A DNA stretch of 64,000 nt from Devosia soli (GTDB taxonomy: Bacteria > Pseudomonadota > Alphaproteobacteria > Rhizobiales > Devosiaceae), in NCBI RefSeq assembly GCF_000970455.1, contig NZ_LAJG01000024.1, forward strand, positions 62,001 through 126,000, in the 5' to 3' direction. A program made the position numbers and the translations under genes. Positions 52,264 to 63,458 of the stretch are shown here, one piece after another. Under the pieces are notes generated by a model. It was not told the DNA's origin. It was given only the letters and a program-made list of their open reading frames with translations, and ran no database searches. The first letter of the stretch is position 1. Each line of letters starts with the position of its first letter.

Positions 52264-53964
52264 TCAGAACATCAGCGCATCGAGGTCCATGTCGTCGTTG
52301 GCCGGTTCCTCGACCAGCACTGTACCGGCATTGCCGAAGAGACGGTTGTGGATCTGCCGTTCCGCCTCCATCGTATAGGTCTTGCGCAGCTTTTCGAGCA
52401 CCGGCAGCAGATCCTCCGGGAGGGGATCGGGCATCGGGTCCGATGACAGCGCTGCGATCTGCATGGCGATGTCTTCCATGTTTTCGGCGAGCCGCGATTG
52501 GCCATCGATGCCGGACGCGGCTGCGTTGAGAAGGCCGATGACCTTTGGACCATCGGCACTAAGGCTCGCCATCGCCGTCGAGAGGCGTTCGTCGAGCCCG
52601 GTGAGCAGCGCCATGGCGTGGTTGGCCTGCTGTTCGAGCCGGCCGATCTGCCCGGCATTCTCGCCGCCAGCGGCTTCGCCGAAAGCGCCAGCAAGAGCGG
52701 ATGCTTCGTCGAGCTGCGCCATCGCGGCTTCTGCGGCAACCACCGTCTCCGTCGTCAGTTCGCGCAATTGCGAAGCAATCACGGTGAGAGAAGCGCCGCG
52801 CGGACCTAATTGCGCGCAACGCACCGCCGCGTTGAGCGAAACGAGCCGCATATTGGATTCGATATCCTGGACTGCGGCGACATGGCCGAGCAGTACCGAC
52901 ACGGTCTGTTGCACGGCTGCCGCAACCGCTTCGAGCTTGCTGCGCTCGATTTCGCAATCACGGAGGATCTCGGTCGCAACGCGCAATTGCGCACTGAGCG
53001 TTGTCAGCGCCGAACCTTCGCTGCTGCCGGCGCCATAAAGGTCGCGGCTGCGCGCCATGATCGTGCCGGCGTCGCTTGCCAGCGCCTGCAGCGCCTCTTC
53101 CGCTTCACCCACTTCGCCGGCAAAATCCTGCGCGGTCGAGCGCAATTGCTCTTCTTCGAGAAGGCTCAGCGCCGTCAGCGCCTCGCGTTGATCGCCGCTT
53201 TCGCTCAAGAGATCGGCGAGACTATTGAGCCCGGCTTCCACGTGCTCGAGCCGCTGGCGGGTCGAGTCGCCCACCTGCAGGGCCATGACGGCGCTGCCGA
53301 TCCGCCCGACGATGCCGCGCGACACGCGACCCGTTTCCGCCGAGCTTTCGACGGCCGATTGCCGCTGTGCATCGAGCGCTTCTAGCGTCTCGTCGAGATT
53401 TTCCGCCAGCTCGGATAAAGTATGGGCGTGGGCCGTATCGAAACGCGCGCGCTGGCTCACCGCACGCCCGACCTCAGTCGTCAGTTGCCGATAGACCTGG
53501 CTGAATTCCTGGATGGTCGAATGCGCCGAATCCGACAGGGTCGCGATATCGGTGGTGAAAACGTCGAAATCGTCGCTGTCCCCGACGATGCCAGCGGCGG
53601 TGACGCGGGCGTTGACCGAGACGATGCCGATCATCTTGACGGTGCGGCGCAACTGATCGATCGGGCCCGTTGCCGCCGCGACCACTTCGGCGAGACGAGC
53701 GAGATCGGCCTTTTCCTTGGCGAAATCTGCGGTCAGTTCGCGTGCCTTGCGCGCTACGGCGCGCAGCTGACTCGAAGCCTCGACGACCTCCTCGCCCTGG
53801 AGCGCGGTGGGCAGCGCCTCGAAGAGCCGGGTCAGCCTGTTGAGCATCGCCGCGCCTTCGGAAAGGCGCGAGCCGACGGAAACGAAGGCTTCCTCGATCT
53901 CCTGGCGCGGCTGGGCCAGCGCCAGGGATAGGGCCTTGACGGATGTGGCGTCGGAACCGGTCAT
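52264..53964 (-). CDS. Soluble MCP-like chemotaxis protein with CheZ-like motif
   Basis: 566 residues, no membrane segments or HAMP, mostly predicted coiled coil with many Ala, Glu and Leu. Two internal sections resemble MCP hairpin tips: [13 protein letters not shown] (about 112-124) and [19 protein letters not shown] (about 372-390, like [17 protein letters not shown]). Between them [15 protein letters not shown] (about 228-242) contains Asp233, Thr235 and Gln237 with the spacing of the CheZ active-site motif D-x-T-x-Q. The C-terminus ends in [11 protein letters not shown]. Its start overlaps the cheB stop by 4 nt. Function: probable adaptor, signalling core or CheY phosphatase in the che operon; unassigned. 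Confidence 0.75.
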   Translation of the reverse strand: MTGSDATSVKALSLALAQPRQEIEEAFVSVGSRLSEGAAMLNRLTRLFEALPTALQGEEVVEASSQLRAVARKARELTADFAKEKADLARLAEVVAAATGPIDQLRRTVKMIGIVSVNARVTAAGIVGDSDDFDVFTTDIATLSDSAHSTIQEFSQVYRQLTTEVGRAVSQRARFDTAHAHTLSELAENLDETLEALDAQRQSAVESSAETGRVSRGIVGRIGSAVMALQVGDSTRQRLEHVEAGLNSLADLLSESGDQREALTALSLLEEEQLRSTAQDFAGEVGEAEEALQALASDAGTIMARSRDLYGAGSSEGSALTTLSAQLRVATEILRDCEIERSKLEAVAAAVQQTVSVLLGHVAAVQDIESNMRLVSLNAAVRCAQLGPRGASLTVIASQLRELTTETVVAAEAAMAQLDEASALAGAFGEAAGGENAGQIGRLEQQANHAMALLTGLDERLSTAMASLSADGPKVIGLLNAAASGIDGQSRLAENMEDIAMQIAALSSDPMPDPLPEDLLPVLEKLRKTYTMEAERQIHNRLFGNAGTVLVEEPANDDMDLDALMF

Positions 53965-55079
53965 GCGGCGCCTCCGGCTGCTCGCGGCGCATTGCGCCCG
54001 AAATTGATGATCTCCGTCGCCATGCGCGACAAGGGCAGGATGCGCCCGGCGGCACCGCGCTGGATGGCTTCCTTGGGCATGCCGAAAACGACCGAGCTTT
54101 CTTCGTCCTGCGCGACGGTGGGGCTGCCCATCTGGCGCATTTCGAGAAGGCCCCGGGCGCCATCGTCGCCCATGCCGGTGAGCAGCATGCCCAAGGCATT
54201 GCGGCCAGCCATCTGCGCGGTCGAACGGAACAGGATATCGACGGAGGGCCGATGACGCGACACGTGCGGTCCCTCGACGATTTTCACGGTATAGCGCGAT
54301 CCGTTGCGCACGAGCTGCATGTGCACATTACCCGGCGCGATCAGGGCGCGGCCTGCCATGACGAGGTCGCCGTCCTCGGCTTCCTTGACCGTGATGGCAC
54401 AGGTCGAATCGAGCCGGCGGGCAAAGGCGCCGGTGAATTTTTCAGGCATGTGCTGGACGATGAGGATGGCCGGGCTCGTTGCCGGCAATTCTTCGAGCAC
54501 TTCGCGTAGGGCTTCTGTGCCGCCGGTCGAGGCCCCGATGGAAACAATTGGCTCGGTCACGGGCATGCGGGCAATGAGGCTGTCACGCCGCATGTCGCTC
54601 AGGGGTGGAATGATCGCATCGGCCGTGAGCTTGGCCTCGACCGTCATTACCGGCGCAGCTTTCTTCAGCCCCTTCATCTTGGCATGGGCCGCGGCCTTGG
54701 CCGCATCGCAGATGCGCATGCGCGATTCTTGCAGGAACTGCGCGGTGTCGACGCGCGGCTTGGTCACGACATCGACGGCACCAGCTTCCATACATTGCAT
54801 CAGCGTATCCGAACCGGCTTGGGCAAGGCCCGAGCAGATCACCACAGGAATGGGGCGCTGGGCCATGATCTTCTTGAGAAAGGTCAGCCCGTCCATGCGC
54901 GGCATTTCGACGTCGAGAAAGATCACGTCAGGAACTTCGTGACGGATTTTTTCGACCGCGACATAGGGGTCGGCGGCCGTCGCCATGACTTCGAGGTCGG
55001 GGTCGGCCGAAATGATCTCGCTCAGCGTCGTTCGCACCGAGGCACTGTCATCCACGATGAGGACGCGGATTTTGCTCAT
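53961..55079 (-). CDS. cheB: Chemotaxis methylesterase/glutamine deamidase CheB
   Basis: 372 residues: a receiver domain with Asp56 ([13 protein letters not shown]), a linker of about 40 residues and the C-terminal esterase with Ser184 (GASTGG), His210 (QHMPEKF) and Asp (TGMGDDGA, about 305) forming the triad. It removes methyl groups from MCPs. It starts 10 nt after the cheR stop. Confidence 0.96.
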   Translation of the reverse strand: MSKIRVLIVDDSASVRTTLSEIISADPDLEVMATAADPYVAVEKIRHEVPDVIFLDVEMPRMDGLTFLKKIMAQRPIPVVICSGLAQAGSDTLMQCMEAGAVDVVTKPRVDTAQFLQESRMRICDAAKAAAHAKMKGLKKAAPVMTVEAKLTADAIIPPLSDMRRDSLIARMPVTEPIVSIGASTGGTEALREVLEELPATSPAILIVQHMPEKFTGAFARRLDSTCAITVKEAEDGDLVMAGRALIAPGNVHMQLVRNGSRYTVKIVEGPHVSRHRPSVDILFRSTAQMAGRNALGMLLTGMGDDGARGLLEMRQMGSPTVAQDEESSVVFGMPKEAIQRGAAGRILPLSRMATEIINFGRNAPRAAGGAA

Positions 55080-55089
55080 TCTGTTATGC

Positions 55090-55968
55090 TCACACTCGCT
55101 GGAAGACGGCAGGCGCGACCTGCCGCACGGGTATCGACGTGCCGATCATGGACTCGGAATGACCAAGAAGTAGATAACCGCCCGGCCGGAGATGGCCGAC
55201 AAGACGATTGATCACCTTGGCCTGGTCCGTCTTGTCGAAATAGATCAGCACATTGCGCAGCAGGACGATGTCGACATCCCGGTCGAACGGATATTTCTCC
55301 TCCATCAGGTTGAGGCGATGAAATTGCACCAGCCGGCGCAGTTCGGGCACGATCCGCACATCGGGACGCACGCCGTTCTTGCGCGCCCACATCAGATATT
55401 GCGCCTGCATGTTCTGCGGCACGGGCACGATCTGGTCAGCCGGATAGACGGCGCGCCGGCCCTGGTCGAGCACGTCGGTCGAAATATCGGTCCCGAGGAT
55501 GGCGAAGCGGAAGTTGCGCATCTGCTTGACCATATCGGCCAGAACCATGGCGCAGGTATAAGCCTCCGCACCGGTCGAGGACGCCGCGCTCCAGATTTTT
55601 AGAAGCGGATTGCGCTCGCCCGAACGGGCCTCCAGCAATTCCGGCACCATTTTCGAACGCATCAGCTCGAAATGTTCGGGCTCGCGGAAGAAGTCGGTCT
55701 TGTTGGTCGTCACCACATTGATGAGATAGGGCAGCTCGGCCTTGATCCCATCCTTGCGGAAAATGTAGTCGCCATAAGCGTCGAAGGTCGGCAATTGCAG
55801 AGCGCGCAGACGCCGCCGCAGCCGCCCTTCCACCATCAGCCGCTTGGCCGGGGGCAGGCGAATGCCAGCCTCATTGCCGATCAGGGTTGCGATCTTGGCA
55901 AAATCGGCATGGCTGAGATGGTCTTCGCCATCCGCTTCAAGAACAGGGGCACGCGATACTAAAGCCAC
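55090..55968 (-). CDS. cheR: Chemotaxis methyltransferase CheR
   Basis: 292 residues from the GTG at 55968, which has GGAG 7 nt upstream; the TTG at 55980 lacks a ribosome site. The N-terminal helical domain is followed by a SAM-binding domain with [33 protein letters not shown] and [10 protein letters not shown]. It methylates MCP glutamates. It is followed by cheB. Confidence 0.95.
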   Translation of the reverse strand: MALVSRAPVLEADGEDHLSHADFAKIATLIGNEAGIRLPPAKRLMVEGRLRRRLRALQLPTFDAYGDYIFRKDGIKAELPYLINVVTTNKTDFFREPEHFELMRSKMVPELLEARSGERNPLLKIWSAASSTGAEAYTCAMVLADMVKQMRNFRFAILGTDISTDVLDQGRRAVYPADQIVPVPQNMQAQYLMWARKNGVRPDVRIVPELRRLVQFHRLNLMEEKYPFDRDVDIVLLRNVLIYFDKTDQAKVINRLVGHLRPGGYLLLGHSESMIGTSIPVRQVAPAVFQRV

Positions 55969-56028
55969 TCTAGTCTCCAACAGGGAGCGGGCCCGCGCCG
56001 AAACGATGTGCGGGCCGAAAAACGAGGT

Positions 56029-56490
56029 TCAGGCTGCCGAAAGAATGTCGGCGCCGCTGCCCAACAGCTTGTCGAGGTCGAGCACGGTGACGAAATTGCC
56101 GTTCCGACGCCCGATGCCCTCGATGCAGTGATCCTGCCAGCGGGCATTGAAGCTCGGGGGCGGGTCGAGCTCGTCGCTGTCGAGCACCGTTACCTCGAAG
56201 ACGCGATCGGCACGAAGCCCGAGCGTCACCGGGCCCGTCGGGCTTTGCACACAGAGGACGACGATGCGCGTCGTCTCCGTGTCGCCCTTGGGATCCATGC
56301 CCAGCGTCAGCCGCAGGTCAAGCACGGGCACGCCCTGCCCGCGCACATCGATGATGCCGAGGAAATTCTCGGGCGCCCGCGGCAGGCGCGAAATGGCGCG
56401 CATGTCGAGGATTTCCTGAACTTTGGTGACCGGTGCGGCGAAGATTTCCTCCGCCACCCCCAAGGTCACATATTGGTTGAGGTCTGCCAT
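56029..56490 (-). CDS. cheW: CheW-type scaffold protein (copy nearest cheR)
   Basis: 153 residues with CheW family segments: VTLGVAEEIFAAPVTKVQEI, RLPRAPENFLGIIDVRGQGVPVLDLR, and LGLRADRVFEV. CheW links MCPs and CheA in arrays. It starts 10 nt after the stop of the MCP gene encoded before it (56501-58300). Confidence 0.95.
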   Translation of the reverse strand: MADLNQYVTLGVAEEIFAAPVTKVQEILDMRAISRLPRAPENFLGIIDVRGQGVPVLDLRLTLGMDPKGDTETTRIVVLCVQSPTGPVTLGLRADRVFEVTVLDSDELDPPPSFNARWQDHCIEGIGRRNGNFVTVLDLDKLLGSGADILSAA

Positions 56491-56500
56491 GGTTTTTCCC

Positions 56501-58300
56501 TTAGGCTACGCGGGTGAAATCCGCGTCGATATCGTCGCCGCCGCCATCGAGCGACAGGTCGAACCCGCCCGAATTGGCCTTGGGCTTGGCGGCGGCCCGG
56601 TTCATGTGCGGGGCAGCAGCCATCACGGCACTCTTGAGGTCGCGGCGGGCCTTGGGCGCCGCAGCAAGATTGGCCGTGGCATTGGCGCTCAGACGGAAGT
56701 AGCTGATCGCGGCCTGGAGTTGCTCGGATTGGCTCGCCAGTTCCTCGGCCGTCGAGGACATTTCTTCGGCCGCAGAGGTATTCTGCTGGGTGACCTTATC
56801 GAGCTGCTGGATCGCGGTGTTGATTTGCGACGCACCGGCATTCTGCTCGCGGCTGCCGGCGGAGATTTCCTCGACAAGTTCGGCGGTGCGCTGGATGTCG
56901 GGCACGAGCTTGTTGAGCATTTCGCCGGCCGACTGCGCTGCCTTCACGGTCGTCCCGGAGAGGGTCGAAATTTCAGCCGCCGCAGCCTGGCTGCGCTCGG
57001 CGAGCTTGCGCACTTCCGAAGCCACGACCGCAAAGCCACGGCCATGTTCGCCGGCACGGGCAGCCTCGACCGCTGCGTCGAGGGCGAGAAGATCGGTCTG
57101 ACGGGCGATTTCCTGGACGACGAGAATCTTATCGGCGATGGTTTCCATGGCGGTGACGGCATTGGCCACAGCCTGACCCGAAGCGATGGCATCGGCAGCA
57201 GACTGGCGAGCGATCTTTTCGGTCTGGGACGCATTGTCAGCCGACTGCTTGATCGTCGCAGCCATTTCTTCCATCGAAGCCGAGGCTTCTTCTGTGGATG
57301 ACGCCTGTTCGGTCGCCCCCTGGCTCAGCTGTTCGGCCGTTGCCGACATTTCCTGGGCACCAGCCGAGACATTGTTGGCCGACGAAATGGCATCGGCGAT
57401 CACGTCGCGGAGCTTTTCGACCATGCGTTCAAGCGCAATGCCGAGCGTATCCTTGTCCGACAGACGCTTGGGCTCGACCGTCAGGTCGCCATTGGCGATC
57501 TGGTCGGCGATTGTTGCGGAATTGCGCAGGTTGTCGGTCATCACGGTCAGCGAATTCGCCAGATCGCGGATTTCGTCGTTGGCCTTATGCTCGATCTTCT
57601 GGTTGAGATCGCCAATGCTGATGGCGTCGGCAAGGCCGATGGCGCGGCGGAGGCCGGTGCTGATGGTCAGCGAGATCCAGACGGCAACAACGATCGACAA
57701 CACGAGGGTCAGCGCGGTTGCGGCCAGAAGCAGGTTGCGCGAGGTGTCGTATTGCACATTGGTGTCCTGGTCCATCTGGGCCAGCGTGCCGGTGATCTGG
57801 GCGTTGAGATCATCGAGCAGGGAGATCATCTCATTGTTGATCGAGGCGGATTCACCCATCGAAATCGTCGCAGCGCGGGCATTGGACTCGGTAGAGTTCT
57901 GCTTGCCGAGGGCAATGATCTGGTCCTGCAGCCCGATCCACTTGGGCAACAGCGCGCGGAACTGCTTGGCCTTATCGGCAACCACCGGATCGGGATCGGC
58001 TTCGAGCTTGTCGAGCAGCGGTTCGACCTGGCCGCGATTGGTTTGCACGTCCTCGATATAGTTCTGAATTTCCGAAGCATCGGTATTCAGGATGACGTTC
58101 TTTTCGGCCCGGATGGCAAGGAGAACGGCATTGGCGAGGTCGTTGGAGTCTTTGATATTGGCGGCTGGACCATCCACGAGACGGGTGATCGCATCATTGA
58201 GCGAACCCAGGTTGGAGATCGAGAAGGCCGTCATCAGGCCCGAAATGAGAATGACGGCGGCGAAAGCCAGGCCGAGCTTGAGTTTGATCGTAAATCTCAT
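56501..58300 (-). CDS. Methyl-accepting chemotaxis protein, 2 HAMP units, Asp at the tip
   Basis: 599 residues: TM1 about 7-29, a periplasmic 4-helix-bundle-type sensor 30-187, TM2 about 188-212, HAMP 1 ([12 protein letters not shown]..., 213-258), HAMP 2 ([17 protein letters not shown]..., 262-300), then the signalling domain. The hairpin tip reads [19 protein letters not shown], with Asp408 where most MCPs have Asn. The C-terminus is [22 protein letters not shown]. There is no typical WxxF CheR/CheB tether. Confidence 0.95.
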   Translation of the reverse strand: MRFTIKLKLGLAFAAVILISGLMTAFSISNLGSLNDAITRLVDGPAANIKDSNDLANAVLLAIRAEKNVILNTDASEIQNYIEDVQTNRGQVEPLLDKLEADPDPVVADKAKQFRALLPKWIGLQDQIIALGKQNSTESNARAATISMGESASINNEMISLLDDLNAQITGTLAQMDQDTNVQYDTSRNLLLAATALTLVLSIVVAVWISLTISTGLRRAIGLADAISIGDLNQKIEHKANDEIRDLANSLTVMTDNLRNSATIADQIANGDLTVEPKRLSDKDTLGIALERMVEKLRDVIADAISSANNVSAGAQEMSATAEQLSQGATEQASSTEEASASMEEMAATIKQSADNASQTEKIARQSAADAIASGQAVANAVTAMETIADKILVVQEIARQTDLLALDAAVEAARAGEHGRGFAVVASEVRKLAERSQAAAAEISTLSGTTVKAAQSAGEMLNKLVPDIQRTAELVEEISAGSREQNAGASQINTAIQQLDKVTQQNTSAAEEMSSTAEELASQSEQLQAAISYFRLSANATANLAAAPKARRDLKSAVMAAAPHMNRAAAKPKANSGGFDLSLDGGGDDIDADFTRVA

Positions 58301-58465
58301 CTGAGATTATCCTTGTCCTCGAAAGGCGCTTCTGCGCCTTGAGCCGATTGGTGCCGGTGCGACGCGGCGAGTGACGCTGAATTTGGGGCCGGGCATGGGT
58401 CCGGCCTGGAGTTTGCAGATGCCTTTCGGCAGAGGACGCGAAGGACTTCTGGCCTTCGTGTGCCG

Positions 58466-60787
58466 TCAGGCGGCGCCGGCGCGGGAGAACTCGCTGTCGA
58501 GATCGTCCACGGCGCCTTCGAGATCGAGATCGAAGCCACCCGAGGCCATCTTGGGGCGATTGGCCATATGCGGCGCGGCAGCGACCACGGCGGCGCGGAT
58601 ATCGCGCTTGGCCGCTGCCGGTGCCGGCTTGCGGTTGGCGTTGACGGCCGGGGCCATCGCGCCGCTGCTGAGGCGGAAGTAGCTGATCGCCGATTGTAGC
58701 TGCTCGGACTGGCTCGCCAGCTCCTCGGCCGTCGAAGACATTTCTTCGGCCGCTGAAGTGTTCTGCTGGGTCACCTTATCGAGCTGCTGGATCGCGGTAT
58801 TGATCTGCGCCGCGCCCACATTCTGTTCGCGGCTGCCGGCCGAGATTTCCTCGACGAGTTCGGCCGTGCGTTGGATATCGGGCACGAGCTTGTTGAGCAT
58901 TTCGCCTGCCGACTGCGCCGCCTTTACGGTCGTCCCGGAGAGGGTCGAAATTTCAGCCGCTGCAGCCTGGCTCCGTTCGGCAAGCTTGCGCACTTCCGAG
59001 GCGACCACCGCAAAACCGCGGCCATGTTCACCGGCACGGGCAGCTTCCACCGCTGCGTTGAGCGCCAGAAGATCGGTCTGGCGCGCGATTTCCTGTACGA
59101 CCATGATCTTCTGCGCGATCGTTTCCATGGCGGAAACCGCATGAGCCACAGCTTCACCAGAAGCGATCGCGTCGGCAGCCGACTGTCGGGCGATCTTCTC
59201 AGTCTGGCTCGCATTATCGGCAGACTGCTTGATGGTTGCAGCCATTTCTTCCATCGAAGCCGAAGCCTCTTCGGTGGACGACGCCTGTTCGGTCGCGCCC
59301 TGGCTCAGCTGTTCGGCGGTTGCCGACATTTCCTGAGCCCCGGCCGAAACATTGTTGGCCGAGGCGATGGCGTCCGCGATCACGTCTCGCAGCTTTTCCA
59401 CCATGCGCTCGAGCGCGATACCCAGCGTATCCTTGTCGGAAAGACGCCGCGGCTCGACGGTCAGATCGCCGCCGGCAATCTGTTCGGCCACGGCTGCCGA
59501 AGCGCCGAGACCTTCGACCATGCGCGTCATCGCCTGGCCGAGCACGTCCTTGTCGGACAGGATTTTTGGTTTTGCCGAAAGGTCGCCATAGGCCACCTGA
59601 TCGACGACCGTCGCCGAAGCCCGCAGGTTGTCGGTCATGACGTTGACGGTATCGACGAGGTCCTTGATCTCGTCATTGCTCTTGATTTCGACGCGCTGGT
59701 CGAGATCGCCGATCGAGACCGCCGAAACGACTTGCTTGACCTTGTTGAGACCGCGGGAAATGCCAAGCACGATCCAGGTTGCGGCAATTGCGGCGATCAA
59801 GGCGGACCCGACGAGGAGGCCGATCAGCAGCGTCAGGCTCGTCTGATAGAGGGTATTGGCACCGGCCGCCGCCTCCGAGAGCAGCGTACGATTATGATCG
59901 ATCATGCCTTGGAGAATGGCATCGGCATCGGTGCGCAGAGCGGCTGCGATTCCGTTCTTTTCCGTAGCGTCCAGATCAGCGCGCGTCAGCGACATGGCGA
60001 CCGCCTTATCCATGGCGTTGACCATATCCGAATAGGCCGCTTCGGCAGCTGCGACGAGATTGGCGTCGGCGGCTGGGACAGCGCGACGCAGGGCCGGCAT
60101 CTCATCCTTGATCGCGGCAATGCCGGACACGTAATCGGCGTGCCATTTTTCCTGCAGTTCCGGATTCATGGATGCGAGCAGGATGTTGCGCTGCTGCCGG
60201 AAGATGTCCGTCATGGTCAGGAAGCTGTCAGAGGCTTTTTGATAGGCCGGGAAGGCACTGAGATCTCCGGCAGCGACCCGTGCAGCCATGGCACTCTTGA
60301 GTGCACCCATGGTCTCTTCGACGACGCCGAGGGAATCGCTGCCTTCGCTGCGGCTGATCGCCAATGCCTGAACGTCGCTATTGGCTTGGGCCGGGATCTC
60401 GACCGTCTTCACGGCCGTCCAGAGCTCGTCATACTTGGCGACAAAAGCCTCTAGACTGGCAGTGGTCTGTGGGTCGGTGATGTTGGCGCGCAGGGTATCG
60501 ATCCCCGCGGTGACTTCGCCAGCATCCTCCTCGATCTTGCCGATATATTCCTCGATCGTTGCCGGATCGTCGCTGAGGATCAGGGCGCGCGTGCGAGACC
60601 CCATGCTTTCCATGCTCGTCTGCATCTGGGCCATGGTCAGGGAGTTGGCCGTGCGAACGTCTACGATGGTGTTGAGCGACGAGTTGAGCTGACCCAGGTT
60701 CTGGACCGCGATCAGCATGCTGCCGGCAGAAAGCGCAACGACGGTGGCAAAAGTTGCCGCGAGCTTGGCTTTGATGGTTAGTCTCAT
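58466..60787 (-). CDS. Methyl-accepting chemotaxis protein, 3 HAMP units
   Basis: 773 residues: TM1 about 8-28, a long periplasmic all-helical sensor (29-316), TM2 about 318-342, then three HAMP-like units ([12 protein letters not shown]..., [17 protein letters not shown]..., [17 protein letters not shown]...) between about 343 and 470. The signalling domain (about 475-705) is nearly identical to its two neighbours, with canonical [17 protein letters not shown]. The tail ends [20 protein letters not shown]. The ligand is unknown. Confidence 0.95.
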   Translation of the reverse strand: MRLTIKAKLAATFATVVALSAGSMLIAVQNLGQLNSSLNTIVDVRTANSLTMAQMQTSMESMGSRTRALILSDDPATIEEYIGKIEEDAGEVTAGIDTLRANITDPQTTASLEAFVAKYDELWTAVKTVEIPAQANSDVQALAISRSEGSDSLGVVEETMGALKSAMAARVAAGDLSAFPAYQKASDSFLTMTDIFRQQRNILLASMNPELQEKWHADYVSGIAAIKDEMPALRRAVPAADANLVAAAEAAYSDMVNAMDKAVAMSLTRADLDATEKNGIAAALRTDADAILQGMIDHNRTLLSEAAAGANTLYQTSLTLLIGLLVGSALIAAIAATWIVLGISRGLNKVKQVVSAVSIGDLDQRVEIKSNDEIKDLVDTVNVMTDNLRASATVVDQVAYGDLSAKPKILSDKDVLGQAMTRMVEGLGASAAVAEQIAGGDLTVEPRRLSDKDTLGIALERMVEKLRDVIADAIASANNVSAGAQEMSATAEQLSQGATEQASSTEEASASMEEMAATIKQSADNASQTEKIARQSAADAIASGEAVAHAVSAMETIAQKIMVVQEIARQTDLLALNAAVEAARAGEHGRGFAVVASEVRKLAERSQAAAAEISTLSGTTVKAAQSAGEMLNKLVPDIQRTAELVEEISAGSREQNVGAAQINTAIQQLDKVTQQNTSAAEEMSSTAEELASQSEQLQSAISYFRLSSGAMAPAVNANRKPAPAAAKRDIRAAVVAAAPHMANRPKMASGGFDLDLEGAVDDLDSEFSRAGAA

Positions 60788-60885
60788 TGCAGGATTGCCC
60801 CTTCAGGCAAGGTTTTTACGCGTCGTTACGCTTGGGGTCTGGGAGGGATGCCGCGTCGTCCACCGCGGCATCCCGGCTTGCATTT

Positions 60886-62964
60886 TCAGGCAGCGTTGCG
60901 GCGGGAGAATTCGCCGTCGAGATCGTCGGCACCGCCGTCGAGATCGAGATCGAATCCACCGGCATTGGTCTTGGCGCGCGTCGTCGCGCTCATATGCGGC
61001 GACGAAGCCATGACTGCCGAGCGCAGGTCACGCTTGGCTGCATTTTTGGGCTGAATGCTGGCCATTGCCGCCATGGCATCCACCCGGAAGTAGCTGATCG
61101 CGGCCTGGAGCTGTTCGGCCTGGCTTGCCAGTTCTTCGGCGGTCGAGGACATTTCTTCGGCCGCAGAGGTGTTCTGCTGGGTGACCTTGTCGAGCTGCTG
61201 AATCGCGGTGTTGATCTGGGCTGCACCAGCATTCTGCTCGCGGCTGCCGGCCGAGATTTCCTCGACGAGTTCGGCCGTGCGCTGGATATCGGGCACGAGC
61301 TTGTTGAGCATTTCGCCGGCCGACTGCGCCGCCTTGACCGTCGTCCCGGAAAGGGTCGAGATTTCGGCGGCTGCCGCCTGGCTCCGTTCGGCGAGTTTTC
61401 TCACCTCGGAAGCCACAACCGCAAAACCCCGGCCGTGTTCGCCGGCGCGGGCGGCTTCCACCGCCGCATTGAGCGCCAGAAGATCGGTCTGGCGGGCGAT
61501 TTCCTGCACCACCATGATCTTTTCAGCGATCGTCTGCATGGCCGAGACGGCGTTGTTGACGGCCTCGCCCGAGGCAATCGCGTCGGCAGCGGACTGACGG
61601 GCGATCTTTTCGGTCTGGCTCGCATTGTCGGCAGACTGCTTGATCGTCGCGGCCATTTCTTCCATCGAGGCCGAAGCCTCTTCGGTCGAGGATGCCTGTT
61701 CGGTGGCGCCCTGGCTCAACTGTTCGGCCGTTGCCGACATTTCCTGGCTGCCCGAGGCGACATTGCGTGTCGCTGCGGTCACTTCCGAGACGACATCGCG
61801 CAGCTTCTGCGTCATGGCATTGAGCGCCTTGATCAGATCGCCGACTTCATCGTCGCCCTTGACCGATGCGGTGGCGTTGAGATCGCCGCCCGACACTTCG
61901 TTGGCAAGGCGCACGGCGCTCAAAAGGGCCTTCGAAATCGAAAGCACGATCCAGGTGGCCGCAATGGCCGCAACGAGAGCGGAGCCGATCATCAGCGCGA
62001 TCAGCATCATGCGGCTTTGTTCGTAAAGATTGATCGCTTCGGTATTGGCCTGCTGCATCTGCTCGTCATTGAGAGCAATGATCGAATTGAGCGCATCGAC
62101 CGAGACCTGGCGGGCTTCGCGGGCTGCACCATTGGCAAGGGCTGTCGCAGCGAAGTCGCCGTTTTCGATAGCAGTTGCCTGGGCGCTCATGACGCCATTG
62201 AGCCAGCCATTAACCTGGTCGCGATATGTAGAGAAAGCCGCCCGTTCGCCTGCCGGCAGGCTCTTGCCCACCTCATCGATGGCGCTGAGGAGCCCCGCCT
62301 GGCGATCGGCGAGCGCCGCCACATAGCCCTTCTGCCGCTCCGGATCGCCCATATTGAGAACGACATTTCGGATATCGCGCGAGATTTCGAGCATCTGGGT
62401 ATCGAGCCTCTTGAGGAGGCGATAGCTCGCAAAATCAGCGCTCGGCGAACCGTTCGCGACGTCGGCTTCAAGACGGCCCTCGATAGCGTGCAAAGTATCG
62501 AAGGCGCCCTTTTGGACAGCGCCCGCAGCCTCGATCTGCTCGCTCGCGACCATATTGGAATTGAGTTTTGCAAGACGCTGCACTTCGCCGTGCTGGACGA
62601 GATAATCGTCCCAGGCCTTGGCAAAGCCATCGACGCGCTGCTTGCCGGCCTCGCTCGAAAGATCGCGTAGCGTTGCGATCTCCCCGACGATCGCCGCCTT
62701 TTCAGTCTCGATCTGGCCAGAAAACTGCGCGAAACCTGCTTCGTCTGATGCAAGGATCAGGTTCTTTTCATCCCTTGCGACGCGCAGGGTGCGCGCATTG
62801 AGATCGGCGGCGATCTGGATGCGCTGAACATTGCCTTCGATGATGGCTTCCATCGATTGGCTGAGGGAGCCGAGGTTCTGGATTCCCATGAACATGCCCA
62901 CGGCAGACATGGCGACAACCGCGACGAAAGTCGCCGCCAGCTTGGTCTTAATCGTTACTCTCAC
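60886..62964 (-). CDS. Methyl-accepting chemotaxis protein, 1 HAMP unit
   Basis: 692 residues: TM1 about 8-28, periplasmic helical sensor about 29-318, TM2 about 319-342 (very similar to the 3-HAMP MCP), one HAMP ([20 protein letters not shown]) and the shared signalling domain with [17 protein letters not shown] at about 495-510. The tail ends [20 protein letters not shown]. The ATG overlaps the cheW stop by 4 nt. Confidence 0.95.
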   Translation of the reverse strand: MRVTIKTKLAATFVAVVAMSAVGMFMGIQNLGSLSQSMEAIIEGNVQRIQIAADLNARTLRVARDEKNLILASDEAGFAQFSGQIETEKAAIVGEIATLRDLSSEAGKQRVDGFAKAWDDYLVQHGEVQRLAKLNSNMVASEQIEAAGAVQKGAFDTLHAIEGRLEADVANGSPSADFASYRLLKRLDTQMLEISRDIRNVVLNMGDPERQKGYVAALADRQAGLLSAIDEVGKSLPAGERAAFSTYRDQVNGWLNGVMSAQATAIENGDFAATALANGAAREARQVSVDALNSIIALNDEQMQQANTEAINLYEQSRMMLIALMIGSALVAAIAATWIVLSISKALLSAVRLANEVSGGDLNATASVKGDDEVGDLIKALNAMTQKLRDVVSEVTAATRNVASGSQEMSATAEQLSQGATEQASSTEEASASMEEMAATIKQSADNASQTEKIARQSAADAIASGEAVNNAVSAMQTIAEKIMVVQEIARQTDLLALNAAVEAARAGEHGRGFAVVASEVRKLAERSQAAAAEISTLSGTTVKAAQSAGEMLNKLVPDIQRTAELVEEISAGSREQNAGAAQINTAIQQLDKVTQQNTSAAEEMSSTAEELASQAEQLQAAISYFRVDAMAAMASIQPKNAAKRDLRSAVMASSPHMSATTRAKTNAGGFDLDLDGGADDLDGEFSRRNAA

Positions 62965-63458
62965 GATGCAGCCCTTTCTTCTGAAGCAGCTCCGGCCTGG
63001 CTTCTGCCAGCCGGTGTCTCGAAAATCTTTTCCATGTCCGGAATGATGATGAAGCCGCCATTGCGCTTGCCGATGCCCTTGACGAATTCGGGGCGCCAGC
63101 GCATGCCGACCTTGGGTGCCTCTTCGATCGAGGCGGCCTCGATATCGGTGACATCGTGCACCTTATCGGCCAGGATCCCGGCAATGGTCGGCTCGCCGTC
63201 GATATCGACTTCCATGACGACGATGCGCGTGTCCTCGTCTGGCTCCGGCCGTTCCATGCCGAACATCACCCGCAGGTCCGCCAGCGGCACTACGCGGCCA
63301 CGTACGTTGATGAGACCGCCCACGAAGGAAGGCGCGCTCGGCACTTCGGTGATCGGCACGAGATCGAGGATTTCGCGAACCCGGCTCGCTTCGACGGCAA
63401 AGAGCTCGTCCTCGAGGCGGATGGTGAGCGCGGTCATGACGTCCTGGTTCTCGCTCAT
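62961..63458 (-). CDS. cheW: CheW-type scaffold protein (copy nearest cheA)
   Basis: 165 residues with [43 protein letters not shown], and [14 protein letters not shown], the two-lobed CheW fold. The C-terminal 20 residues are a low-complexity Ala/Glu tail. Overlaps the cheA stop and the MCP start by 4 nt each, so it is translationally coupled to both. Confidence 0.95.
   Translation of the reverse strand: MSENQDVMTALTIRLEDELFAVEASRVREILDLVPITEVPSAPSFVGGLINVRGRVVPLADLRVMFGMERPEPDEDTRIVVMEVDIDGEPTIAGILADKVHDVTDIEAASIEEAPKVGMRWRPEFVKGIGKRNGGFIIIPDMEKIFETPAGRSQAGAASEERAAS

Noticed and set aside
60787-62670. A 627-codon plus-strand open frame across an MCP gene
   Set aside because: Antisense to a well-defined MCP; residues are His/Arg/Gly-rich without domain motifs.
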